DNA of 64,000 bases from Pseudobutyrivibrio sp. (GTDB lineage: Bacteria > Bacillota > Clostridia > Lachnospirales > Lachnospiraceae), in assembly GCA_017557435.1 (NCBI GenBank), contig JAFYYR010000015.1:1-64000 (forward strand). The letters are read 5' to 3'. The notes under the pieces are model-generated. The model was not told the DNA's origin, searched no databases, and worked only from the letters and a program-made list of their open reading frames with translations. Shown here in pieces: positions 36,399-44,115 of the stretch. The position numbers and the translations under genes are program-made. Every line of letters starts with the position of its first letter. The stretch's first letter is position 1.

Positions 36399-37502
36399 TT
36401 ATTCTTTTGTATCCTTTTTCTCTTCTACCTTGGCAATAACAGCTTTGCGCTTGTTGTGTGCAACAAGGAGTGCAATAAGGATTATAACTATTGCAACTAT
36501 TGCAATCATAATTCCAATAATCATATTGCGTTTGAAATTATCTTTTGCAGTCTCGCCGTGCTTTGCTGTATCTGGGTCGTCGATATCGATTACATCGAGA
36601 GGTGTCTGCTCATCTTCAATTGTAGTAGTCTGATCAGCATCTCCACCGTCACCATTGTCCTCACCTGCATCTGCGTCAGCATCATCGCCACCTGCATTTG
36701 CACCGCCGTTACCACCGGCTGGACGTGTGTTTCTTCCACCATCTACTGTTCTAGTGCCACGGTTTACATACTGATACTCGTAAACTGGCTCTCCATAGAC
36801 TGTGTCTGACACGTAAGTTGTCTCATCAATATGATTAACTTTTCCATTGTACTTAGTGTACTGGAATGTGAATACTGTATTCTCTTTAAGTCCTTCTGAT
36901 GCTGTGCGATATAAAGCATCTGGATAATAATTATCAAGATGTCTTGCTGGAACTAAAATAATCTCGCCTAAAGTACCCCAGTAAACATCATCTGGAGCAA
37001 GTGCATTGCCATCAGCATCCACATATTTAACTGTGTAAGGAATTGTAGAGCCTACACCGTAAGCTACAACATAGTCCTCGTCACCCTTTACTGTGCTATT
37101 AAAATTCACAGCTCTATTACCAGCTGCATCCTGTGTAGCCTGAGTAACGATTGTATCTCCACCAGAAACTCTAAGACCACTAATATAATACTTAGTATTT
37201 CCAGTTTTCGCATTAGGACTAACCTTAATTAATTTATCTACAGAAACATCTATTTCATCTCCGTAGTTAAATCCAGAAATAGTGACCACGTCATCATTAA
37301 CTGATACTTGCTCATCACCATATTTTGCCTTAAGGGAAGCCACGCCATCATCAATAAATGAAGCATCTTCATTGTTACCGATGCGGATATTCACTCTGTA
37401 TGTATAGCTTTCAGCCTTTGCAATGTCAGGATTAAGATTTGCAAGAGTAAGCACAAAAACAAATGTAAGGATTAGGCCCAATAATCTCTTAGCTTTTTTC
37501 AT
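36399..37502 (-). CDS. MucBP-like surface protein with C-terminal membrane anchor
   Basis: This 367-aa exported protein has a signal peptide (LLGLILTFVFVLTLANL), a beta-rich N-terminal domain (to about 145), then a MucBP-like domain (IPYTVKYVDADGNALAPDDV to VFTFQYTKY, about 150-220). A glycine/aspartate-rich spacer (250-290) contains the acidic EDEQTPLDVIDIDD motif. It ends in one membrane segment (MIIGIMIAIVAIVIILIALLVA) with a basic tail and has no LPXTG. MucBP domains bind mucins or act as spacers. It is the last gene of the pilus/fibre operon before a terminator. Confidence 0.78.
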   Translation of the reverse strand: MKKAKRLLGLILTFVFVLTLANLNPDIAKAESYTYRVNIRIGNNEDASFIDDGVASLKAKYGDEQVSVNDDVVTISGFNYGDEIDVSVDKLIKVSPNAKTGNTKYYISGLRVSGGDTIVTQATQDAAGNRAVNFNSTVKGDEDYVVAYGVGSTIPYTVKYVDADGNALAPDDVYWGTLGEIILVPARHLDNYYPDALYRTASEGLKENTVFTFQYTKYNGKVNHIDETTYVSDTVYGEPVYEYQYVNRGTRTVDGGRNTRPAGGNGGANAGGDDADADAGEDNGDGGDADQTTTIEDEQTPLDVIDIDDPDTAKHGETAKDNFKRNMIIGIMIAIVAIVIILIALLVAHNKRKAVIAKVEEKKDTKE

Positions 37503-38318
37503 CTAGGCCACCTCCTCTTCTTTCCTGTCTCTTGTAATGATGAAATACCATAAAATCATCAAAAGACCTGCAAAAAGAGCTATTGCACATAAAACAAGTG
37601 GGAAAAGTGAATCGCCAGTAAGTGGATTGCCGCCATCAAGAGGAATAGAATCATCCTCGATAACAACCACTTCTGTACCACCATCAAGAGTATTAACTAC
37701 TCTCTTTACCACTGTATTATGCTGTTCTTCAGTATCACCTTCTCTAGCTGAATCTGTTGGCTCTGCGCCAAATTTAATCTCAAGCTGAGCAAGTGTAGAC
37801 ATATAGTTGTTAGTCTGTGAATTACCATCAAGAGTAACTGTAACTGTCACATTTCCTGATTCACCAACTCCAACAGAACCAAGGGAAAAATATGAACCCT
37901 CATTTCCATTTACCTGATTAAGACCTACAACGGCTGTAGCGTTCTCATCACCACCGATTGTCTCGCTGTCGAAAAGTGGCTGGTCGCTTCCAGAATATGT
38001 AATCTTGTATGTATAAGATCCACCTGTTGCTTTAGAGCCCTCTTCCAAAGTCTTAACAACATCAGCGCTCATGTAGAATGTAGCATCTGACTTAGATTCA
38101 TTTATATAATTTACAGTGTACTCAATTGTGTCGCCAGGCATTGTGTCAGAAATAACTGCCTTTGCTGGGTCATAATTTGATTTCATTGAAGAGCCAGTGT
38201 AAGTAACATCCCAAGGCTCTATTTTAAGTGTTTCAGCATGTGCTGTTGTTCCTGCAAAAGCGAAGCCTGCGGTCATCACCATGAGAGCAAGAACTATATT
38301 CAAATGTAACTTTTTCAT
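37503..38318 (-). CDS. TasA/camelysin-like surface protein with NPLTG sorting motif
   Basis: This 271-aa exported protein has a signal peptide ending TTAHA, then a beta-sandwich stretch with MPGDTIEYTVNYINESKSDATFYMSADVV, similar to TasA/camelysin-like and pilus backbone domains of Clostridia. Near the end is the acidic IEDDSIPLD motif, then NPLTGD at about residues 231-236, a membrane segment and the charged tail RDRKEEEVA. NPxTG-type signals are typical class B sortase targets, which fits the class B sortase fused to SipW downstream. It abuts the next gene with no gap. Confidence 0.75.
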   Translation of the reverse strand: MKKLHLNIVLALMVMTAGFAFAGTTAHAETLKIEPWDVTYTGSSMKSNYDPAKAVISDTMPGDTIEYTVNYINESKSDATFYMSADVVKTLEEGSKATGGSYTYKITYSGSDQPLFDSETIGGDENATAVVGLNQVNGNEGSYFSLGSVGVGESGNVTVTVTLDGNSQTNNYMSTLAQLEIKFGAEPTDSAREGDTEEQHNTVVKRVVNTLDGGTEVVVIEDDSIPLDGGNPLTGDSLFPLVLCAIALFAGLLMILWYFIITRDRKEEEVA

Positions 38319-38331
38319 TATTCTCTCCTAA

Positions 38332-39132
38332 TTAGTTAACTGCTGCTTCATTTATTGAAGTAATAACACCATTATCATCAACTTCTGCATGAACACCCCA
38401 TGCTCCAAGTATTGCCTCTTTAGCATTGTGTGTCTGAACTGCATCTACTCTGATTTCCACATAAAATGTCTTTCCATTGTACTGGTACTCGTCCACAACA
38501 ACACCAGTCTTATCACCATCAACTGTCTTAACATAAGTAAGAACTTCATTGTCGATTGTGATTGATTTGATAAGGTCATGGGACTCACCATAAGCAAGTG
38601 GCTTAGCTAAGTAATATACAGCTCCTTCACCTGCTTTTTCTGCCTCTGTCTTCTCGTCATCATCCTTATTAGATGTTTCTTCATACCAGCCAGAAGCAAT
38701 TTCAAGATCAATAAGCTTTGGATCAAGAATTGTATTCTTGCCATTATCATCCTTCCAGCTCTTTCTGACGTATACTCTAACGTACTCGTCATAGCCGCCT
38801 TCAGATGTATTTACCACTCTAACATTCTCAGCATAAGTCTTACCTACTGTGAAAGGAAGGTCATTGGACTTATCTGCATCATTAGTCTTCATTGCCTCAG
38901 CTATAGATGGAAATGTAAGTGAATCAGCCTCACCATCGCCATTATTAACCACTACATAATCATCACCCTGAAGCTCCTGAAGCTGTACCTCAAGCTGGGC
39001 TGTTGTAAAATCAACCTGCTCCGCTCTGCTTGAGTAAGTAATTGCCGCTCTTGTTGCTCCCACTGAACTACCTGCAACTACAAGCACTCCAACTGCAAGT
39101 ATTACAAGAGGATTCTTTACTATCTTTTTCAT
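38332..39132 (-). CDS. SipW-type exported TasA/camelysin-like protein
   Basis: This 266-aa protein has an N-terminus (VVAGSSVGATRAAITYSSRAEQVDF) of the SipW-dependent type, in which the cleavage site is followed by a conserved aromatic/Thr motif. The rest is a beta-rich domain with KTYAENVRVVNTSEGGYDEYVRVYVRKSW, the pattern of TasA/CalY-like fibre proteins. It has no C-terminal anchor, so it is likely released or polymerised. It overlaps the preceding gene at a TAATG junction. SipW-like cleavage by the downstream fusion protein is inferred. Confidence 0.78.
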   Translation of the reverse strand: MKKIVKNPLVILAVGVLVVAGSSVGATRAAITYSSRAEQVDFTTAQLEVQLQELQGDDYVVVNNGDGEADSLTFPSIAEAMKTNDADKSNDLPFTVGKTYAENVRVVNTSEGGYDEYVRVYVRKSWKDDNGKNTILDPKLIDLEIASGWYEETSNKDDDEKTEAEKAGEGAVYYLAKPLAYGESHDLIKSITIDNEVLTYVKTVDGDKTGVVVDEYQYNGKTFYVEIRVDAVQTHNAKEAILGAWGVHAEVDDNGVITSINEAAVN

Positions 39133-39710
39133 TAGTTCTCACCCTCCTCTTGATTTGTAGTTGTCTCTGTGCCTTCTGTCTCGTTACTTGTTGATTCAGA
39201 GAACTTAGCATCATAGTCGCTGCGACTCATAACTGTCTTAGTCCAATCAACTGACACATTGCCATCAGCATCATAAATAGCAAGTGATGCTTCCTGAACA
39301 ATTACTACGTTAAAGCTCTCTTCAACAGCTGTGTTGTCCTTAACCGAAATCTTAAGCTGTAATTCTGGTGCAGTCTCATGAGCCTTAACTACATCCTTGT
39401 AATAGTAGTAGCCATCTTCCTTAAGCTCCCAGCCAGCTGATGTATTAACAGCAACTTCTGCATTATAATTGCTACCGTATACAGCCTTAACTCTGATAAA
39501 CACATCATAATTACCTGTGTTCTCAACCGTAATATGCTTAACCAAACCATCAACAGTCTCATGTGGAGTAAGTCTTGAATCTCCAAGAGAAAGTATTACA
39601 CCACCAGTTGCCTGCTTAGTGTCTGTAAAATATGCCATTGTAGTTTTTACTGACGCCAAACTCACAAGTGCTAGAGCTGCGGCAATCATAAAATACTTTT
39701 TAAACTTCAT
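39132..39710 (-). CDS. SipW-dependent-type (TasA/CotN family) exported protein
   Basis: This 192-aa protein has a classic SipW-class start: a hydrophobic core (YFMIAAALALVSLASV), TTMAYFTDTKQATGGVI just at and after the cleavage site, then VKHITVENTGNYDVFIRVKAVYG. AYFTD is the family hallmark. The tail is Glu/Thr-rich (ESTSNETEGTETTTN). It is probably a fibre subunit or accessory subunit. It is translationally coupled to the next TasA-like gene (TAATG) and 3 bp from the minor pilin gene. Confidence 0.85.
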   Translation of the reverse strand: MKFKKYFMIAAALALVSLASVKTTMAYFTDTKQATGGVILSLGDSRLTPHETVDGLVKHITVENTGNYDVFIRVKAVYGSNYNAEVAVNTSAGWELKEDGYYYYKDVVKAHETAPELQLKISVKDNTAVEESFNVVIVQEASLAIYDADGNVSVDWTKTVMSRSDYDAKFSESTSNETEGTETTTNQEEGEN

Positions 39711-39713
39711 ACT

Positions 39714-40784
39714 TTAATTGCCTCCCTCTAAATTGTTTCCTGTGTAGTTATAATTTACAGTAGCAAGTCCATCAACTGTAGTCTCAACTTTTTCAAATGT
39801 ATTTACTACGCTAATTCCACCTTCTTTAAGATGCTCATCATAATCATTTGTAAATTCTACAGTACCTGTCTCTCCAGCCTTTAAATCCTCAATTGTCTGA
39901 GTCTTATTCTCCTCTACATCGATAGTGTAGCTGGCACCTGAATAAACCTCTGTAACAGTGATTGTTGTTCCTGCTGGAACCTTGTCAATAGTAATCGACT
40001 TTGTAAAAGCTCCATCTACATAATTGTCATTTTTATCAAATGTAAGTGTGTAGACGTTGCTAAAAACTGTCTTTTCATCTCTTGTTGCCTCAACATCATA
40101 TATGAAGCTTGCTGTTCCAAGAGAATCATTGAAAGTCTTTAAATTCTTAGTAATAGTAACCTTGCCATATTTAGGCTTAGCTTCTGATTTAAGTAAAAAG
40201 CTTGCATCATACTTCCACTCATCACTGCCAGAACCAAGTGTTATATAGTCACTTGTTGGGGCATATAAAATGTATGATGTAAATGTATAGTTAAAATCAT
40301 TGTCAGAACAATCCTGTGGAACAAAAAGGTAAATACCTGCGCCATTTGCTATAGTAGCTGTAGCATTTGTAAGGCCATCCTTTGTCTTAGTAGCTTTAAT
40401 TGTATCAGTAGGCTTAACTGCATCTGATTGTGCAACTGGCTTTACCTTTTCTACTATCTTAGTTTTAACTTCCTCTTCAGAAGTCTTATTTGTTAAAACT
40501 GAAAGGTCTGCGCCACTGTTTGCAAAGTCAGCAGTCAATCCCTTGATATTGCCGCTTTCATCAAGCTCTGCGATTTTATATAAATCAATGACTATCTCGC
40601 CCTCAAAGCTTGTGGCAAACTGAGAATTATCTCCTGCACCAATGGCAGCAGATATATGAACATCTGCAGTCAAATCAATATGACCAGCAGCATTTACTCG
40701 ATAGGCTCCAAACGAAGACGCAAGTGTAACTACTGTCGCAGCGATCGCTATAAGTTTTTTTCTACTAAACCCTAAATTTTTCAC
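39714..40784 (-). CDS. Minor pilin-like protein with Cna-B/DUF5979-type domain
   Basis: This 356-aa exported protein starts at a GTG (GGGAG upstream) that overlaps the sortase stop. After the signal peptide (KLIAIAATVVTLASSFGAYRVNA), residues 25-200 form an FctA-like pilin region (FEGEIVIDLYKIAELD, NGAGIYLFVPQD). Residues 205-325 form a DUF5979/Cna-B-like repeat (YGKVTITKNLKTF, TITVTEVYSGASYTID with the E-box Glu in TVTEVY). There is no LPXTG or C-terminal TM, so it may be incorporated by its neighbours or use another anchor. It lies between the sortases and the TasA-like genes. Confidence 0.75.
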   Translation of the reverse strand: MKNLGFSRKKLIAIAATVVTLASSFGAYRVNAAGHIDLTADVHISAAIGAGDNSQFATSFEGEIVIDLYKIAELDESGNIKGLTADFANSGADLSVLTNKTSEEEVKTKIVEKVKPVAQSDAVKPTDTIKATKTKDGLTNATATIANGAGIYLFVPQDCSDNDFNYTFTSYILYAPTSDYITLGSGSDEWKYDASFLLKSEAKPKYGKVTITKNLKTFNDSLGTASFIYDVEATRDEKTVFSNVYTLTFDKNDNYVDGAFTKSITIDKVPAGTTITVTEVYSGASYTIDVEENKTQTIEDLKAGETGTVEFTNDYDEHLKEGGISVVNTFEKVETTVDGLATVNYNYTGNNLEGGN

Positions 40785-41683
40785 TGAGCTCTCCCTTCAG
40801 CTTTCTTATTACTCTTTTTGAATAACTTTCGAATTATAAGAATAAGAATAATTGCAACGATTAAACCAGCTATGCCGATAATCACGTAATAATTCTTAAC
40901 AGTTTCTACAACAGCCTCGGCACCCTTTGGAGGTTCATCCTCTCCTAAGTATTCAACTCTTGTGCCTCTAACTAAAAGTCTGTGGGTGTTAACACCATAT
41001 GGTGTACATGTAAACAAAGTAACGTAATCTTTGCCAGGCTCCACTTTCATTGCTTCAGCAAGAGTATTAATATCCTCTGCTGGTATTGCCTCCGAAATCT
41101 CGTCTACCTGATAGGCAAGTGTTTCATCTAAAACATGGATGTAAAACTTGTCTCCAACCTGAAGCTGGTCAATATTTGTAAATAGCTCTGCACTAGGCAA
41201 GCCTCTATGACCAACTATTACTGAATGTGTACTCTCGCCTCCAATTGGAAGTGCTGTACCATTCATATGTCCAACTGCCGTCTGGATGTACTCATCAAAA
41301 GTACCATGCATAATGGACAACTTAACTTTTATTTTTGGAATGGACAAATAGCCCATAACTCCATCGCCATTAATATTTAAAACTGAAAAGTACTCTGAAT
41401 TCAAAAACTCTTCAGTTGGTTTAACTGCATTTCCATCAGCAGCTGCTCCAAATGCATCTGTGCCAATGGCGTTTTCAGTAATATTTGCATTAAATGCCCT
41501 AGCAGCATCCCAGTAAGCGGAATAATCTTCCTCAGTCATCTGGCTGAGAGAATCCTCATACTCACGGATAACAGTGCTCTGCACATAATTGTTCCATTCG
41601 TTTGAAATGGTTGGATAAGCTAAAAATCCCACGCCAACGATGAATAATAAAATTACAAAAAACCTAACTAATTTCTGTTTCAC
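40781..41683 (-). CDS. srtC2: Class C (pilus) sortase, second copy
   Basis: This 300-aa transpeptidase has an N-terminal TM, catalytic His in VIVGHRGLPSAELFTN, Cys in TLFTCTPYGVNTHRLLVRGTR with the conserved Arg, and a C-terminal TM (YYVIIGIAGLIVAIILILIIRKLF). The class C signature TCTPYGVNTHRL is complete. It starts at GTG in a GTGA overlap with the first sortase. Class C sortases polymerise pilins; two copies in a row suggest separate tip and shaft, or backbone and ancillary, specificities. Confidence 0.94.
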   Translation of the reverse strand: MKQKLVRFFVILLFIVGVGFLAYPTISNEWNNYVQSTVIREYEDSLSQMTEEDYSAYWDAARAFNANITENAIGTDAFGAAADGNAVKPTEEFLNSEYFSVLNINGDGVMGYLSIPKIKVKLSIMHGTFDEYIQTAVGHMNGTALPIGGESTHSVIVGHRGLPSAELFTNIDQLQVGDKFYIHVLDETLAYQVDEISEAIPAEDINTLAEAMKVEPGKDYVTLFTCTPYGVNTHRLLVRGTRVEYLGEDEPPKGAEAVVETVKNYYVIIGIAGLIVAIILILIIRKLFKKSNKKAEGRAQ

Positions 41684-42555
41684 GCCTGTTCCTTTTTTGT
41701 GCGCTTTCTGTCATATAAGTAAAGTAAAAGAATAAATGCACCTACAATTGCAAGTCCTACAATTACCCATAAAAGATAATTAGTGTGAAGACTTACTGCT
41801 CCAAAAGTAGGAGTCTTAGCATCTGCAAGAAGTGTTGGTGTATACTCTACTCTGTGACCTGTAACCATAAGTCTCTCAGTATTTACACCGTATGGTGTAC
41901 ATGTAATAAGAGTACATAGGTCCTTGCCTGGCTGAACTGCAAGTAGGCTAGTATCATCAGGCTCAACCACTTCAATATTATCTACTTCATAAGCATAGTA
42001 CTCGCCCATGATGATAATGAAGAAATCCTCGCCAACCTCCACCTTATCAAGATCTGTAAAAAGTGTGGCACTTGGCAGACCTCTGTGAGCACTAAGTACT
42101 GAATGTGTATCAGGACCTCCTATTGGAAGTGAACTTCCCTCTAGATGTCCTACACCGATTTGAAGCACATCATCATTTGTTGTATGGAAAATAGGAAGCT
42201 TTACATTGATACTAGGTATCTGAATGTATCCCATTATTCCGTCATCATTTGCATTTAAAATGCTCATATAATTGCTATCTACGCCATTGGCCTCCGCCTC
42301 TGCAAAGGAATCTGGCAAGATACTTGGAAGTAATTCCTCGTTGTATACAGTTGCTCTATCAAGCTCAGCTTGTACATCAAGGGTTCCTTCCTGGATTGCT
42401 GCCTCGACTGTTGCCTCATAATCTTTAACAAGTGTAGCTTGTACGTGATTATTCCATGCGTTGGCAACTAGCGGGTACACCAGCAAGGACAAACCAGCAA
42501 GCATGAGAGCGCCGATGGCTATAGTCTTATAGTATTTTAGAAAAAATGCCTTCAT
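41680..42555 (-). CDS. srtC1: Class C (pilus) sortase, first copy
   Basis: This pilus sortase of about 291 aa has N- and C-terminal TMs, LPDSFAEA in the lid region, SVLSAHRGLPSATLFTD with the catalytic His, and TLITCTPYGVNTERLMVTGHR with Cys and Arg. The ATG at 42555 (MKAFFLKYYKTIAIG) is chosen because GGAGAGG lies upstream; the open frame extends ten codons further. It follows the LPFTGG pilin after a strong hairpin, the usual position of a dedicated pilin polymerase. Confidence 0.94.
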   Translation of the reverse strand: MKAFFLKYYKTIAIGALMLAGLSLLVYPLVANAWNNHVQATLVKDYEATVEAAIQEGTLDVQAELDRATVYNEELLPSILPDSFAEAEANGVDSNYMSILNANDDGIMGYIQIPSINVKLPIFHTTNDDVLQIGVGHLEGSSLPIGGPDTHSVLSAHRGLPSATLFTDLDKVEVGEDFFIIIMGEYYAYEVDNIEVVEPDDTSLLAVQPGKDLCTLITCTPYGVNTERLMVTGHRVEYTPTLLADAKTPTFGAVSLHTNYLLWVIVGLAIVGAFILLLYLYDRKRTKKEQA

Positions 42556-42583
42556 TATTGCTGTCCTCTCCTTGGTGCTGTAC

Positions 42584-42605
42584 ACCCTGGCATAGACGCC
42601 AGGGT
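42584..42605 (-). repeat. Intercistronic hairpin between major pilin and sortase
   Basis: A perfect 8-bp stem accctggc/gccagggt (42584-42591 with 42598-42605) with a 6-nt loop and no T-tract lies between the pilin stop and the sortase start. Such hairpins often stabilise or partly terminate the pilin transcript, giving more pilin than sortase. Confidence 0.7.
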
Positions 42606-42656
42606 TGCACCAATTATATTTATCTAAGTACCAGTTAGATTAAATATCAGTTCTAA

Positions 42657-44099
42657 TTACTTAGAAGCCTTCTTCTTTGTTGCAAAGAAAAGTGCTGCTG
42701 CGATAGCCATGATAGCTACACCGAGTACTGTAAAGATTGTTGTACCCATACCACCAGTGAATGGAAGCTGTACAAGCTTAGAATCGATGAACTGTGCCTC
42801 ACCAACGAACTCCTCGTCTGCTGAAGCCTGATCAAGTGATACTGTGCCGTTGAAAGCTGCTTCCTTAATCTGTGGGTTGATTGTCCATGTCTCTGGAGCC
42901 TTTGTCTCCTTGAAGAAGTATGTGTTCATAACAAGCTTTCCATCTACTTCGTCAGCTACATCAAAACCAAATGCAGAAGCTGTTGCCTTACCATTAGCAT
43001 CCTTTGCTGTAACGATAGGAGTAGCCTTTGTCTCATCATCTGTCCAACCTGTAAGCTTGTTGTTTGAATCAAGTACAGCATACTCATACTTGTCTTCGCC
43101 AACCTTCTTGAGGATGATGAACTCAGCGCCCTCAAGTGGATTCTCTTCGTCATCTAACTTCTCTACTACAAGCTTTCCTGTGTAAGAATATACTCTTGTT
43201 GTATCGAAATCATCACCTGGCTGATGACTTGGTGTAATTGTGTAAGCATCGTTGTAAATCTTTACATCTAAAGCGATAGCCTTGTATGTAAATGTGATTA
43301 CTTCGTTTGCATGAGCGTTACCTTCAACAAGGTAGTTAAGGTCTAACTCAAATCCGTTGTCAACAACGTCTACTGACTTAACCTCTGTTGTATCGCCATA
43401 AGCAACTGTGATATCAAGCTTGCCATCAGCATTTACTGAATATGCACCACCTGTGATGTGATCAACAAGTGCAAACTTCTTTGTAACGATTTCATTAGCC
43501 TTTACATATGGAATTGTTGTCTCAACTGTGTATGTGATTTCCTTTTCATCAACTGTTGAAGCATACTTGTCATCCTCAGTCTTCTTTACCTTCTTTGGCT
43601 CACTCTTAGCTGAAAGAGACTCTGTAGACTTAGCAACATAGTTACCATTAGCATCCTTTACTACAGTTACAGCAACCATAGCGTTGAACTCAAGATCTCC
43701 ATCAAAGTTAGCAACCTTGAAGAAGTAAGCACCAGCCTTAAGGCCTGAGAATGTAGCAACACCATTTGTGATTGTTGCAGAAGCATCAACTTTAGTATCA
43801 GCCTTGAATGCTGCAGCTAAAGCCTTAGCATCTTCTGGTGTCATCTCGATTGGCTGAGTATCATCATTTGTAGGAACTGCCTTGTAAGCATCCTTTGCCC
43901 AGTCAACTACCTGAATTGCATTGTTCTCGTCTACAGAAGCAATCTGATATGCGTTTACAGTATAACCATTAGCTACTGTAGGAAAATTGTTAATTGTAAG
44001 TGTTGTTGTGTTGTTCTCTGCGGCAAAAGCAGTAATGCTCATTGCCATCATCATTACTGTCGCAAGCGCAAGAGCAACGATTTTTCTGATTTTTTTCAT
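42657..44099 (-). CDS. Major pilin subunit (SpaA/FctA type, LPFTGG)
   Basis: This 480-aa exported protein has signal peptide KKIRKIVALALATVMMMAMSITAFA, an N-terminal pilin domain (ENNTTTLTINNFPTVANGYT), a fimbrial isopeptide-forming D2-like domain (about 175-310), then a SpaA/Cna-B domain (GKLVVEKLDDEENPLEGAEF) with E-box YFFKETKAPETW. It ends in LPFTGG (about residue 447), a TM and KKKASK. All features suit a sortase-polymerised backbone pilin. A pilin lysine is probably in SAKSEPKKVKK near residue 165. It lies directly after the tip adhesin gene. Confidence 0.93.
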   Translation of the reverse strand: MKKIRKIVALALATVMMMAMSITAFAAENNTTTLTINNFPTVANGYTVNAYQIASVDENNAIQVVDWAKDAYKAVPTNDDTQPIEMTPEDAKALAAAFKADTKVDASATITNGVATFSGLKAGAYFFKVANFDGDLEFNAMVAVTVVKDANGNYVAKSTESLSAKSEPKKVKKTEDDKYASTVDEKEITYTVETTIPYVKANEIVTKKFALVDHITGGAYSVNADGKLDITVAYGDTTEVKSVDVVDNGFELDLNYLVEGNAHANEVITFTYKAIALDVKIYNDAYTITPSHQPGDDFDTTRVYSYTGKLVVEKLDDEENPLEGAEFIILKKVGEDKYEYAVLDSNNKLTGWTDDETKATPIVTAKDANGKATASAFGFDVADEVDGKLVMNTYFFKETKAPETWTINPQIKEAAFNGTVSLDQASADEEFVGEAQFIDSKLVQLPFTGGMGTTIFTVLGVAIMAIAAALFFATKKKASK

Positions 44100-44115
44100 T
44101 TTTTCTCTCCTTTTT

